The translations under genes and the position numbers were made by a program. The notes beneath the pieces are model-generated. The model was not told the DNA's origin. It worked only from the letters and a program-made list of their open reading frames with translations, and ran no database searches. A DNA stretch of 36,339 nucleotides from an uncultured Prevotellaceae bacterium (GTDB lineage: Bacteria; Bacteroidota; Bacteroidia; Bacteroidales; Bacteroidaceae): contig CAMVUB010000022.1 of NCBI GenBank assembly GCA_947170495.1, positions 1 through 36,339 on the forward strand, written 5' to 3'. Shown here piece after piece: positions 1 through 9,069 of the stretch (its first letter is position 1; every line of letters starts with the position of its first letter).

Positions 1-94
1 GGCGAGGGACTAGTAGTGTCTGCGAGTGGACACCTATAATGCCCTCCCCGACTACACTGTAGTCTAATGGGGTGTTTAACTGAAGGAAGCCCTA

Positions 95-3000
95 TTATTT
101 AATTAGAACTTTCTTCTTTCCGATAATGTTTACACCGCGGACGGGGGCGGTGATACGTTGTCCTGCGAGGTTGTAGATCTCTTGCTTCTCCTTGTCGCGC
201 TTCGGACTGATGATTCCATCGGGAGCTTCGATGGTGAGGATGCCATTGACGTAGGTGAATTCATAGTTGTCAGCCTCGGCACCTGAGGGCACAATATCAT
301 ATTCACCGGCTGGACTCTCGGTTGTTGCCTCGCAAGTAACGATAGGCAGCTTATTAAGGACCTCGAAGGTTTCCTTGTTCTTGAAGGTCTTGTAGGTCAC
401 TTCAAACTCCGGATTCTCCTCGCCCATCTTACGTGTGTAGGATTTAGCCGTGACGGTAAGGGGCGCTTTCTCAATGGTGAGAATGCCGTTGACTAATACG
501 AGGTTGGGCGTAGTAATCGTACCTGCAGCTACGATGATGGGATGGTCGCCTGCGGGTGTCGTCACCACAGCCTCACAGGTGACGGTAGGTGTGCCATTGA
601 TAGGAGCACCTGTAACTTCGTATTTCAGCGACGGATTTGCACGGCCATAGACACGTGAGGCATCCTCTGCTGTCACGGTGGGAATGCCCGTGTACTCCTT
701 GATCGTGCACTTACTCCATACCTCATCGTTGGCATAGGCTTCCATCAGGTTGGCATCTACGAATAGCGTGGCTCGTGGAATGGCGGAAGTCGTCGTTGCT
801 TGTATGACATTGGGTGTGAGGCTGGCGATGTACTTCAAGGCTGTGCAGCTGGTGAAAACGTTATTCTCTATCGTTGTCAGGTTACTTGGCAGGTATAGTG
901 AAATAAGCGTAGAGCATCCGCGGAAGGCCTCGGTGGAAAGAGTGGTAAGCCCGGTGAAATAGCGGAATTCATCGAAACTAGTAAAGGCTTTCCCCTTGAA
1001 GGCGGTGTGGATATCTGTTACAGCCGCAGCTTCCTCGTAGCTAAGATAGCCGTCGAAGTCCGTGTCCCAATTGTTGAGGCAGATATTCTGGGCTCGCGAA
1101 TCGGCAAAGGCGATCAGATGCATTTTCTCCATGAGTGATCTGCATGCGTTGTTGATGTCCTCTGCCGTACTTCCTTCATTGTCGTACACGGCCTGTTCTG
1201 ATGTAGCATCCACCTCAGCGGTTGCAGCCTTCATGAGTAGCTTCCTTAACTCTTCAGCCATCTTGTTGAAGCTGGCCGCCTCTTCCCAGTCCTTCACGGT
1301 AATGAATGCCCAGCGGATATTGTTGCCATTCCCGTTAGGAGCGACATCCCAATAGGTGCCATAGGTGGGTGTGTTGAGCTCGTTCTCATGGTATGGTGCC
1401 ACGCCCAAGAACTCTCCTTCGGTGAACGTTGCATCGGTTGCAGGCACCTGCATGGTGAAGGTGTGCGTTGTCTCGTCCTCCACCACGTTCCAGTAGGCTG
1501 CGGAGCCTGCGGAGCCATCTACGAAGCATGTTTTCACGCCTTCGCCCACCTTGGAGTCCGTTGATGTACGGAAGAGCACTTTCTTATCGCTACCTGTCTG
1601 GTTGGAGTAGAGGTAGTAGATACCTTCCGTTTTTGCTGCGTTTTGGAAGAACTGGTACTCCATCTTATCGGTGCCAACCACAGATTGTGTGCCGTAGGCC
1701 TCTCCCTTGTTAAGATAGCGACCCGTAGCAAGGTGCATGATATAACCAACTGTGTTGGTGGCAATCGGTGAGAATGTGGGTCTGATAGGTCCACGCACTT
1801 CCTTTATGGCACTGAAATCCTTCCATTGGGCGGCTTGCTCGTAGAGCGCCTTACTGCCGAAAGGAACGTAGAGGGTAGCCTTGGAGGCAACCGATGAGAA
1901 AACGCTCGTGCCTAAGTTGATATTCGTGGGATCGGGCGTGTCAACGGTGATGCTCGTGAGCGCTGTGCATCCTTGGAATGAGTAGTTGCCTATGGCAATA
2001 ATGCCAGCGGGCAATCTCACCTCTTTCAGATTCTTGCATCCGTAGAAGATACGATTGTTCAGTATGACCACATTCTCAGGCAGCGTGATGCGTTCCAGCT
2101 TCGTACAATTCTGGAAACTGTTGACCTCCAATACCGTCACCCCTGTGAAATACTGTAAATCCTCCAAGGTCACATAGGCTCCTCCGGCCATCGTCAGTCC
2201 GAGATTGGTGACCTTGGCCGCTTCAGCTAATGAGAGTTCTCCATTGCTGTCAGTATCCCATTGTGCTATGGCATACTCGCGGAAGGTCTCGTCCTTGAAA
2301 TTGATATAGCCGAGTTTGCTGCGAAGGGTATATTGTGCAGCCTTGATTTCTTCCAAGGTGCTGTTCATGTTATCATAGACCGCTTGCTCAGCATCCACAT
2401 ATAGCTTCTGCTTCGTGGCCGTCGTGAGCATGGCTCCCAGTCGTTCGCTTTCCAAGTAGAGTGTCTCTGCAGCCTCATCGTAGGGTACGAGTCGCCATTG
2501 ACAGTTGTAGGGCAGCTCAGCATAGGGAATATCGCTGTAAGCACCATAAGTGGGTGATGCCATATTGCTCTCATGGTTGGGATCGATGCCAAAGAATTGA
2601 TCCTCTTGGTATTTTGCCTGGTTCGAGGGAATCTGCAGGGTATAGACATTGCCGCCTAAGTTCGTCACTGTCCAGTACGCGTTGGCAGATAGCGTGCCGT
2701 CCACGAAGCAGGCCGCAATGTTTTTACCCACTTGATTGTCCTCCCATGTGCGGAAGAGAATCTTACCATCCTGGCCGGTGTCCTTGGAATAGAGGTAGTA
2801 GTTGCCGCCGGTGAGCCTGAATTGGAAGCGCATGGGTTCCTTGCCAACGATGGCCTGGCGCCCCCACGCTTCTCCCATGGTGAGGAAGCGTCCGGTACCG
2901 ACGTTGTAAAGATAGAAGTCTTTGCTCGTTTCTAACTCAGCGAAGCTGCCGCGGGTGTGGTCGCGCATTTCCTTCATCGTACCGAAGCCGTTCCATGTCT

Positions 3001-4777
3001 CTGATTGAGCGAAATAGCTACGCGTACCTTGTGGAATATATAAGGTAGCTGCCGAGAGGTCTATATCAGCAAATAGGCTTGTGCCGACAGCCATGCCTTG
3101 TGGTGCAGGATTATTCACGGTGCAGGTTGTCAGCTTCGTGCAGCCGTTGAAAGCGCCTTCTCCCAGCTCTTGCACGCTACTGGGTAGCACGATGCTTTGA
3201 ATGGCCAGGCAGTTGCTAAAAGCAAGGCTACCGATGCGGAGCAGCCCGTCGGGGAATTCAGGTGTGAGTTTCTGACACCCTTCAAAGGCATTATCACCGA
3301 TCTCCTTCAGGTTTTCGGGCAATGCCAATGTCTTCAGTGCCGTACAACCCTTGAACGCTCTGGCCTTAATGGCTGTGAGTTTTTTTGGGAGCTTGATGGT
3401 AGAGAGGCGTGTACAGCCGTTGAAGGCATCATCGCCAATGGCTGTGAGCCCCGTGAAGTAATAGAGCTCGTTAAACGACACGATGGTTTGTCCCTGGAAG
3501 GCTGTGCCAAGGTCGGTGACTGCTGCGGCCTCTCCATAAGATAAGTTGCCGTCTTCATTCGTGTCCCAGTTGTTCACGCAAATGGTTTTCACGGCCACAT
3601 TGCTAAAGGAGATGGCTTTGTTCTTATAGTCTATGGGCTCGCATCCAATGACAGCTGCTTGTCCGTAGGTGAAACCGCTGCCGTCCTCGCTTCCTCCAAT
3701 TCCTTGCTGACCTGGTGTGAGTGCGGTGAGCAAGAAGTAGTCATTGCTGCTACCTCCCCAGCCCCAGTTGATATGGAAACAATGGTTGCCGTCGTAGCCA
3801 TCGCATACAAAAGCATGGCCAGAGGAGTAGTCTTCATTGTAGCCAGACAGATAGACCACGCGCCCGTTGGCCAGCTCGTTGTACAGAAGCTCATCCCATC
3901 CGGTGTCGGAATAACTGCTTTGTTGTACGTATTTTGCCTTGCCGCCATAGCCGAAATAGTTGTTCATTGCCTCGGCTACTTTGTAGGACTGTGCGCCGGA
4001 ACCGCCGTTCTTGGAAAGGTTGTAGTCCATCTCCACAGCCACGCCACAATACTGCATCAGTCGTGCTACGGCATTTTTCTGCAGCTGTGTAGAGCTGCTG
4101 CCGTAGGTGCTCGTCATATTTGCCCAATCAATCGGTGTACCTGCGGGAATGCCATCCACGTTGATCTGGAGTGACCATGTCGTGTAGCCGGGGATGTCTG
4201 CTTGGATTTCATCAACCGATTTCTCCCGTTGATAGTACAAGACCTGCGCCATGGCTGTTGCCACACACCCTGTGACGGTATATGTCCCGCTGTATTTCGG
4301 GCAATAAAGCCAATAGGGATCACCTTGGTTCCATCGGGTTGTCATCATCTCGTTAATCTTGGGATGCACAGGAGCCTTGGCGACGGTGAGCTCGGGGTGG
4401 GCCATCAGGTAGCGCACTTGCTCTTCCAATGCGTCGATATGGTTACGCATATTGTCGGGCATTTGCTCATAGTCGAACTCGCCTTGGTCGGTATAGCCCA
4501 GCACCGATTCGATGCGGTCGTCAGCTGCCACAAGGACGAAACCTTCCTGTGTGCCTCTGTTAAAGGCATAGTAGGCTTCGGTGGTGCTTGGGGCCTGACG
4601 GCGGGGTGCAAGCTTCCTGGTGTTGGTCACAGGGATGAGCTTGCGGCTGCCAGGCTGCCCCATGAGGTAGCGACTTGCTTTTTGCAAAGCTTGTTCACGG
4701 GTGATGGGGTCTGCATGAAGGGTGAGCGTGGTCAACAAGCAACCGAGTATAAATGCAAGAAAACGGGTTGTACGCAT
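95..4777 (-). CDS. Secreted C10 (streptopain-like) cysteine protease with EF-hand-like loops, BspA leucine-rich repeats and MBG domains
   Basis: Predicted exported cysteine protease of 1560 residues. Residues 1-22 look like a signal peptide. A Spi-type propeptide follows (about 24-130), then a C10 catalytic domain with TGCVATAMAQ (nucleophile C171), GHAFVCDGY (H321) and FHINWGWGG (N337). After it come three EF-hand-like loops, the first DTNEDGNLSYGE at 405-416, each leading into BspA-type leucine-rich repeats (AFxGCxxL). The first two are followed by a roughly 250-residue beta-rich segment. Two MBG-type domains lie near residues 1390-1520, and the end is NLAGQ...GKKVLIK, a Prevotella-type terminal tail. 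The start is placed at the ATG at 4777 because the longer frame adds 21 residues that overlap the promoter and precede the hydrophobic leader. Likely surface-bound or secreted, acting on host or dietary protein. The family call is firm; targets are unknown. Confidence 0.9.
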   Translation of the reverse strand: MRTTRFLAFILGCLLTTLTLHADPITREQALQKASRYLMGQPGSRKLIPVTNTRKLAPRRQAPSTTEAYYAFNRGTQEGFVLVAADDRIESVLGYTDQGEFDYEQMPDNMRNHIDALEEQVRYLMAHPELTVAKAPVHPKINEMMTTRWNQGDPYWLYCPKYSGTYTVTGCVATAMAQVLYYQREKSVDEIQADIPGYTTWSLQINVDGIPAGTPIDWANMTSTYGSSSTQLQKNAVARLMQYCGVAVEMDYNLSKNGGSGAQSYKVAEAMNNYFGYGGKAKYVQQSSYSDTGWDELLYNELANGRVVYLSGYNEDYSSGHAFVCDGYDGNHCFHINWGWGGSSNDYFLLTALTPGQQGIGGSEDGSGFTYGQAAVIGCEPIDYKNKAISFSNVAVKTICVNNWDTNEDGNLSYGEAAAVTDLGTAFQGQTIVSFNELYYFTGLTAIGDDAFNGCTRLSTIKLPKKLTAIKARAFKGCTALKTLALPENLKEIGDNAFEGCQKLTPEFPDGLLRIGSLAFSNCLAIQSIVLPSSVQELGEGAFNGCTKLTTCTVNNPAPQGMAVGTSLFADIDLSAATLYIPQGTRSYFAQSETWNGFGTMKEMRDHTRGSFAELETSKDFYLYNVGTGRFLTMGEAWGRQAIVGKEPMRFQFRLTGGNYYLYSKDTGQDGKILFRTWEDNQVGKNIAACFVDGTLSANAYWTVTNLGGNVYTLQIPSNQAKYQEDQFFGIDPNHESNMASPTYGAYSDIPYAELPYNCQWRLVPYDEAAETLYLESERLGAMLTTATKQKLYVDAEQAVYDNMNSTLEEIKAAQYTLRSKLGYINFKDETFREYAIAQWDTDSNGELSLAEAAKVTNLGLTMAGGAYVTLEDLQYFTGVTVLEVNSFQNCTKLERITLPENVVILNNRIFYGCKNLKEVRLPAGIIAIGNYSFQGCTALTSITVDTPDPTNINLGTSVFSSVASKATLYVPFGSKALYEQAAQWKDFSAIKEVRGPIRPTFSPIATNTVGYIMHLATGRYLNKGEAYGTQSVVGTDKMEYQFFQNAAKTEGIYYLYSNQTGSDKKVLFRTSTDSKVGEGVKTCFVDGSAGSAAYWNVVEDETTHTFTMQVPATDATFTEGEFLGVAPYHENELNTPTYGTYWDVAPNGNGNNIRWAFITVKDWEEAASFNKMAEELRKLLMKAATAEVDATSEQAVYDNEGSTAEDINNACRSLMEKMHLIAFADSRAQNICLNNWDTDFDGYLSYEEAAAVTDIHTAFKGKAFTSFDEFRYFTGLTTLSTEAFRGCSTLISLYLPSNLTTIENNVFTSCTALKYIASLTPNVIQATTTSAIPRATLFVDANLMEAYANDEVWSKCTIKEYTGIPTVTAEDASRVYGRANPSLKYEVTGAPINGTPTVTCEAVVTTPAGDHPIIVAAGTITTPNLVLVNGILTIEKAPLTVTAKSYTRKMGEENPEFEVTYKTFKNKETFEVLNKLPIVTCEATTESPAGEYDIVPSGAEADNYEFTYVNGILTIEAPDGIISPKRDKEKQEIYNLAGQRITAPVRGVNIIGKKKVLIK

Positions 4778-4811
4778 AGTTAAATAAAGGTAAATGAGTG
4801 ATTTTACAGTG

Positions 4812-4840
4812 CAAAGGTATGAAAAACCTTTGTAGCACAA
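4812..4840 (-). promoter_or_regulatory. Bacteroidetes-type promoter of the C10 protease
   Basis: On the minus strand TACCTTTG (4812-4819) matches the Bacteroidetes -7 consensus TAnnTTTG, and a TTG (4838-4840) lies 18 bases upstream, close to the usual -33 spacing. Transcription would start about 30 bases before the ATG at 4777, which supports that start. Confidence 0.7.
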
Positions 4841-4861
4841 GCATTTTTATTAAAAAAGTTG

Positions 4862-4869
4862 TAGCTTTG
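4862..4869 (+). promoter_or_regulatory. -7 box of the PAQR/hemolysin III gene
   Basis: TAGCTTTG fits TAnnTTTG and lies 27 bases before the ATG at 4897. No clear -33 TTG is seen at the expected distance, so only the -7 element is claimed. Confidence 0.5.
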
Positions 4870-4896
4870 CAGCTGAAAACGAATGATTCTCCTCTT

Positions 4897-5553
4897 ATGA
4901 TTCATTATTCTCGACTGGAAGACCGTGCCAACTCGTGGAGTCATGCCGCGGGTATCGTGCTTGGCATGGTCGTCGGAGCACTTTTCTTGTATTGGTGTTT
5001 CCGTGCGGATGATGAATGGGCTTCTACGGCTGTCATCCTCTATCTCGTAGGGATGCTCACCAGCTATATCACTTCTACCGTCTATCACGCTATTCCCGAA
5101 TCATGGCCCTCGCGTGAGGTGTGGCGCCGTTTTGACCACGCAGCCATTTACTGGCACATCGCGGGTAGCTATTCGCCCATCACGCTCATCGCCATGCGCG
5201 ATGTGGGCTGGTGGGGTTGGGGCTTATTCTGCTTCGTCTGGCTTTGTGCGATTGCCGGCACGGTTGTCAGCTTCATCAAACTCAGTGAGCATAGTTATAT
5301 TGAGACCGCCTGCTTTGTGCTCATGGGCCTCTCTTGTCTCGTCGCCTTTAAGCCGCTCATGGAAAATGTGCAACCCATTGCTATCGGTTGGCTCATTGCT
5401 GAGGGAGTGATGTACATCACGGGCGCTGTTATCTATGCCTTCTCGCCCAACCGTCCCTATATGCACACGGTGTTTCATGGTTTTGTCCTTGCAGGTTCCG
5501 TCTGCCACATCGTCTGCGTATGGAGTGTGTTGATGCAGTACTTAAATTATTAA
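4897..5553 (+). CDS. Hemolysin III / PAQR family membrane protein
   Basis: A polytopic inner-membrane protein of 218 residues with about seven hydrophobic segments. The family's conserved histidine sites are visible: VYHAI after the second segment, RRFDHAAIYWHIAGSYSP in the middle, and HTVFHGF...CH near the C-terminus. PAQR proteins carry a membrane-embedded metal site and bacterial members are named hemolysin III from a Bacillus homologue; the physiological role in Bacteroidetes is not settled. The ATG at 4897 was chosen because the longer frame would start upstream of the -7 box. It is transcribed divergently from the C10 protease and followed by a strong terminator. Confidence 0.85.
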   Translation: MIHYSRLEDRANSWSHAAGIVLGMVVGALFLYWCFRADDEWASTAVILYLVGMLTSYITSTVYHAIPESWPSREVWRRFDHAAIYWHIAGSYSPITLIAMRDVGWWGWGLFCFVWLCAIAGTVVSFIKLSEHSYIETACFVLMGLSCLVAFKPLMENVQPIAIGWLIAEGVMYITGAVIYAFSPNRPYMHTVFHGFVLAGSVCHIVCVWSVLMQYLNY

Positions 5554-5572
5554 GCAAAGGACATAAAAATCA

Positions 5573-5610
5573 ACGCCCTGCACTTGGAGTGCGGGGCGTG
5601 TTTTGTTTTG
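5573..5610 (+). terminator. Rho-independent terminator after the PAQR gene
   Basis: AACGCCCTGCACT and AGTGCGGGGCGTG form a GC-rich hairpin with a three-base loop, followed by TTTTGTTTTG. It lies 20 bases after the PAQR stop and just before the 3' end of the convergent AraC-type gene. Confidence 0.8.
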
Positions 5611-5613
5611 TGT

Positions 5614-5964
5614 TTAGGTGTTGGGTGTCAGGCCATGGCGTGCTTGGCCGGGTGTGATGCCGAAACGCTTCTTGAAGGTTGCAGAGAAGTGAGAGACGTT
5701 CTTGAAACCTACATCGAAACAGGCATCAGAGACGCGGCGGCCACGCTTGAGCAGATCAAAGGCTGCGCGCAGACGACGATCTGTGAGCCAACGCTCGGGT
5801 GACAGGTCGCTCATTTTCTTGAAATCCCTCTTAAAAGTGGACAGGCTGCGTCCGGAGGAACGTGCAAATTCGCTCATAGACATATCACACCTGAAATTCT
5901 TCTCCATGAATTCTTTCAAGTCGATTTTTTGAGCCTGAGGCTTGTTGGATGTGGAGTCAGACAT
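5614..5964 (-). CDS. Short AraC-family transcriptional regulator (DNA-binding domain only)
   Basis: 116 residues that are almost entirely an AraC/XylS C-terminal double helix-turn-helix. The first helix-turn-helix is MSMSEFARSSGRSLSTFKR, and the second carries the family signature VSDACFDVGFKNVSHFSATF followed by KKRFGITPGQAR. Typical AraC proteins are 250-300 residues with an N-terminal ligand or dimerisation domain, which is absent here. The region upstream of the ATG does not encode one in any frame I can read. It may be a complete short regulator, of a kind seen in Bacteroidetes, or an N-terminally truncated one. The neighbouring rhaM promoter is divergent, so control of rhaM is possible but unproven. 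Confidence 0.85.
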   Translation of the reverse strand: MSDSTSNKPQAQKIDLKEFMEKNFRCDMSMSEFARSSGRSLSTFKRDFKKMSDLSPERWLTDRRLRAAFDLLKRGRRVSDACFDVGFKNVSHFSATFKKRFGITPGQARHGLTPNT

Positions 5965-6031
5965 GGGTTGAGATAGTCTGTTTGGTGAATATTTTGTGAT
6001 GTTTTGGTGTGGTTTCCCTCACCTTGCGCTG

Positions 6032-6039
6032 CAAAGGTA
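6032..6039 (-). promoter_or_regulatory. -7 box of the AraC-type gene
   Basis: On the minus strand TACCTTTG matches TAnnTTTG. It lies 67 bases upstream of the ATG at 5964. The -33 element is not evident. Confidence 0.45.
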
Positions 6040-6185
6040 CGCCTTTCAAATTCAACCGCATTTGTTTTGCGGCCCAATTTTGAAAAAGGTGCCGTTTTTA
6101 TTCTAAAAATCTTTGCTTTAGGACCTTTTTGAAATAGTTTCAAGAAAAAAACGCTCTCAAAAGCCAATTATAAAGACTTTTTCAT

Positions 6186-6193
6186 TACTTTTG
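6186..6193 (+). promoter_or_regulatory. -7 box of rhaM
   Basis: TACTTTTG matches TAnnTTTG and lies 29 bases before the rhaM ATG. Upstream sequence is AT-rich, but no TTG sits at the standard spacing. Confidence 0.5.
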
Positions 6194-6222
6194 CAGGTGT
6201 CAATTAACAATTTGTTATTCCT

Positions 6223-6537
6223 ATGCAACGTTTTGCTTTTAAAATGTACCTCAAGCCAGGCTTTGAGGATGAGTATGAAAAACGTCACGCCGCTCTGTGG
6301 CCCGAGTTGAAGAAGGGCATACAAGAGGCGGGTGTAAGAAACTACAGTATTTATTGGGATCGTGACACCAATATCCTGTTCGGTTATCAGGAGATAGAAG
6401 GTGAGCAGAGCTCACAGGATATGGGCGCTGATGAGGTGACACAGCGCTGGTGGGCTTACATGAAAGACATCATGGAGACGAATGCGGACAATTCGCCCGT
6501 GACAATCCCCCTGCGTGAGGTCTTCCATTTGGACTAA
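6223..6537 (+). CDS. rhaM: L-rhamnose mutarotase
   Basis: Interconverts the alpha and beta anomers of L-rhamnose, supplying the form used by rhamnose isomerase. At 104 residues it has the length of E. coli RhaM. Catalytic Tyr18 and His22 are present in EYEKRHAALWPEL, as are the family blocks NYSIYWD, QRWWAYM and ADNSPV. No other rhamnose genes lie in the window, so it is detached from a catabolic operon. It has its own -7 box, and its stop overlaps the last bases of the convergent ABC ATPase gene by 4 bp. A divergent AraC-type regulator lies upstream. Confidence 0.93.
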   Translation: MQRFAFKMYLKPGFEDEYEKRHAALWPELKKGIQEAGVRNYSIYWDRDTNILFGYQEIEGEQSSQDMGADEVTQRWWAYMKDIMETNADNSPVTIPLREVFHLD

Positions 6538-7325
6538 TCCGCAGGCAGTTGAATGTGAAATCTTAGCTCCGCGGCATTGAATGTGATGCCGGGGCCGCTG
6601 AAGAAGTGTTGAAGGGCGCCGGCATCTGCGAGCGCTTGCGGTGTGCCGATGACGAGCTGTTCATCCCCTTCGCGCTGCATGAGCCATAGTCGGTCTGCGG
6701 TTTGAAGGGCCAGTTCCACGTCATGCGTGGACAGGAATATCGTCTTCTGCATTTCGTGGGCGAGGCGACGGAGCAGAAGCATCGTCTCGGCTTTGGACGG
6801 AAAGTCCAAGAAGGCCGTGGGCTCATCCAGAAAGATAATGGGCGTCTGCTGTGCCAGCGCCTTGGCGATCATCACTTTCTGACGTTCACCGTCGGAGAGC
6901 GTATGTACCATGCGGTGTTGCAGGTCTTGGATGCCCACTTGCTGGATGGCCTCGTTGATGGCGGCTTCGTCCTCGGGCTCCATACGTCCCCAGAAGTCGG
7001 TGTAGGGACTGCGCCCCAAGGCAATCATCTCGCGCACGCGCATACCTTTAATATTTGGGCGCTCCGTGAGCACGACTCCTAGATGCTTGGCTAATTCCTT
7101 GGGCGTATAGGAGTGTAGAGGCTGACCGTTAAGGATGATGTCGCCATATAGTGGCGGCTGAAAGGCAGCCAATGTGCGCAAGAGGGTGCTCTTACCTGCG
7201 CCGTTAGGCCCCAGCAGGCAGGTAAACTCACCTGCCTGCAAGGACGCTGTGATTTGTCGGGTCACCACGCGGTCACCTTTGCGAGTATGGTAACCGGTGG
7301 TGAGCCCTTGTAGTTTGAATTCCAA
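6534..7325 (-). CDS. ABC transporter ATP-binding protein (FecE/BtuD-like, iron or cobalamin uptake type)
   Basis: A 263-residue ATPase with Walker A GPNGAGKST (39-47), an ABC signature in the variant form LSDGERQ (143-149), Walker B IIFLDE (163-168) and an H-loop STHD near 200. The body (GRSPYTDFWG after MIALG; LDFPSKAETM) resembles the ATPases of siderophore, haem or vitamin B12 importers. No permease or binding protein is found nearby, so its partners must be elsewhere. It starts 17 bases after the hexosaminidase stop and is probably the last gene of that transcript. The substrate cannot be told from sequence. Confidence 0.88.
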   Translation of the reverse strand: MEFKLQGLTTGYHTRKGDRVVTRQITASLQAGEFTCLLGPNGAGKSTLLRTLAAFQPPLYGDIILNGQPLHSYTPKELAKHLGVVLTERPNIKGMRVREMIALGRSPYTDFWGRMEPEDEAAINEAIQQVGIQDLQHRMVHTLSDGERQKVMIAKALAQQTPIIFLDEPTAFLDFPSKAETMLLLRRLAHEMQKTIFLSTHDVELALQTADRLWLMQREGDEQLVIGTPQALADAGALQHFFSGPGITFNAAELRFHIQLPAD

Positions 7326-7342
7326 GTTAATAGATGAACAGA

Positions 7343-9007
7343 TTATTCAACCTTGGGGCAGTATTTCAGGCCGATGCGGTCGTAGATACGTAGCATGTGG
7401 GGCAGGCGAGTCTTGAAATCCTCGAAGTCCTTCTGATCCGAACGGCACCATTGCACCTCGCTGATAGCGTCGAGGCGTGGCAGAAGCATGTAGAAGACAT
7501 GCTGTGGCGCGCCCACATATTCGCACCATAGGTTCACCTGTGGTCCGAGGATGTATTTCTGCTCCTCTTCATTGAGATCTTCGGGTACCAGCGGCTCGAA
7601 GGAATAGACTTTCGATGCCGGCAGGTAGCCGCCGATGCCGAGGGGCTGTGTCCATTGATCCTTCAGCTGATAGTAATCGATGTAGCAGAAGGTCGTGGGC
7701 GTCATGATCACGCGGTGGTGTTGCTTGGCCGCTTCGATGCCGCCCTTGATGCCGCGCCAGCTCATAACGATGCCACCCTCGGTGAGACCGCCTTCAAGCA
7801 CCTCATCCCAGCCAATCATATCGCGTCCGCGCTCACGCAGGAACGCTTCCATCTCATGGTTGATGTAGGTCTGCAGTTGGTCTTCGAGGCTGTGCTTACC
7901 ATCCTCCTTGAGACCGAGCTCCTGGATCTTGGCCTGGCATTTGGGACAGGTCTTCCAACGCACTTTCGGACATTCATCGCCGCCGATGTGGATGTACTTC
8001 GAGGGGAAGACATCGCACAGCTCACCCACGACGGTCTTTAAGAACGTCATCGTCTCGGGATTGCCGGCGCAGAGCACTTCGCGGCTGACACCCCATTGTT
8101 CCCAAACGGGGTACGGACCGCCTGTGCAGCCGAGGTTGGGGAAGACATGGAGTGCACCCATCATGTGGCCGGGGAGGTCGATTTCCGGGATGATGTTGAT
8201 GTAGCGCTCTGCCGCGTAGTTGACCAGTTCGCGGCATTGCTCCTGCGTATAGTAGCCGCCATAGGGCTGTCCGTCATAGACGCCTGAGTTGCGGCCGATG
8301 ACAGTCTGGTTACGGATGCTTCCCTTCTTGGCGAGCTCCGGCAGTGCCTTGACCTCGAAGCGCCAACCCTGATCCTCGGTGAGATGCCAGTGGAGCTGGT
8401 TGCAGCCGTGTAGGGCCAGTGCATCGACATACTGCTTGAGGGTTTCCAGCGGGAAGAAATGACGTGCACAGTCCAGCATGGCGCCGCGATATTCAAAGCG
8501 GGGCTCGTCCTGAATCTTCGTGAACGGGAAGTCAATGGCGTTGAACGCTGCGCCTTGAGCGCTGAGGGGGAGACTCTTGCGCAATGTCTGGGCTGCGCGG
8601 AAGAAGCCGATGGGCTGGCGAGCCTGAATCAGGATGCCGTTTTTGTCGATGGTAATGGCATAGGCTTCTTCCTGCTGCGGTGTGAGGGTAGGAGCCTGCT
8701 TGCCCTTCTTGGCTTTCTTGTCAGTCGGGAAACCGATACTGAAACGGATGGCGGCTTTCTTGTCGGCCGGTGTCAGCGCAAGCTTTACACCCGTGAAATC
8801 TTCAATCCATTGGCGCAGGAACTGTACGTTGCGTGCAATCTCAGGATTGCCTGCATCGTAAGCAATACCCATCGATGGTTGGAGGGAGAAGACCTGCGTG
8901 GTGTCTGTCGTCACGCTCTTGGGCTGTGGAATGATACGGTAGTCGGCGCGCTGTGCCCATGTGGAAACGGACATACACGCCATGAGTAAAAAGAGAATCT
9001 TTTTCAT
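7343..9007 (-). CDS. Beta-N-acetylhexosaminidase, glycoside hydrolase family 20
   Basis: Removes terminal beta-linked GlcNAc or GalNAc from glycans, in the periplasm or at the cell surface. It has 554 residues with a signal peptide (MKKILFLLMACMSVSTWAQ). The N-terminal GH20b domain spans about 22-165 and the catalytic barrel follows, with GAMLDCARHFFP, QLHWHLTEDQGWR and the catalytic Asp-Glu pair D344-E345 in HIGGDECPK. The ending WCEYVGAPQHVFYMLLPRLDA is typical of the family. The context of an ABC ATPase downstream and two membrane proteins upstream gives no pathway. It suits use of mucin or host glycans. Confidence 0.94.
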   Translation of the reverse strand: MKKILFLLMACMSVSTWAQRADYRIIPQPKSVTTDTTQVFSLQPSMGIAYDAGNPEIARNVQFLRQWIEDFTGVKLALTPADKKAAIRFSIGFPTDKKAKKGKQAPTLTPQQEEAYAITIDKNGILIQARQPIGFFRAAQTLRKSLPLSAQGAAFNAIDFPFTKIQDEPRFEYRGAMLDCARHFFPLETLKQYVDALALHGCNQLHWHLTEDQGWRFEVKALPELAKKGSIRNQTVIGRNSGVYDGQPYGGYYTQEQCRELVNYAAERYINIIPEIDLPGHMMGALHVFPNLGCTGGPYPVWEQWGVSREVLCAGNPETMTFLKTVVGELCDVFPSKYIHIGGDECPKVRWKTCPKCQAKIQELGLKEDGKHSLEDQLQTYINHEMEAFLRERGRDMIGWDEVLEGGLTEGGIVMSWRGIKGGIEAAKQHHRVIMTPTTFCYIDYYQLKDQWTQPLGIGGYLPASKVYSFEPLVPEDLNEEEQKYILGPQVNLWCEYVGAPQHVFYMLLPRLDAISEVQWCRSDQKDFEDFKTRLPHMLRIYDRIGLKYCPKVE

Positions 9008-9069
9008 AAAGCTACGGTTTGTGATATTAGGTTAGTTTTTAAGTTGTTGATCTCTATCGCGTATAGTGC

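Noticed and set aside
50..64. GACTACACTGTAGTC palindrome downstream of the C10 protease stop
   Set aside because: It is a short stem with no T run on the minus strand, so I could not support a terminator call.
3659..4174. 171-codon plus-strand frame inside the C10 protease region
   Set aside because: It is antisense to the catalytic domain of the protease and has no domain of its own.
4777..4840. Longer N-terminus for the C10 protease beginning at 4840
   Set aside because: The extra 21 residues overlap a complete promoter, and the signal peptide begins at the internal ATG.
5916..6167. Minus-strand frame upstream of the AraC-type gene as its missing N-terminal domain
   Set aside because: It lies in another frame, spans the promoter and has no resemblance to an AraC ligand domain.
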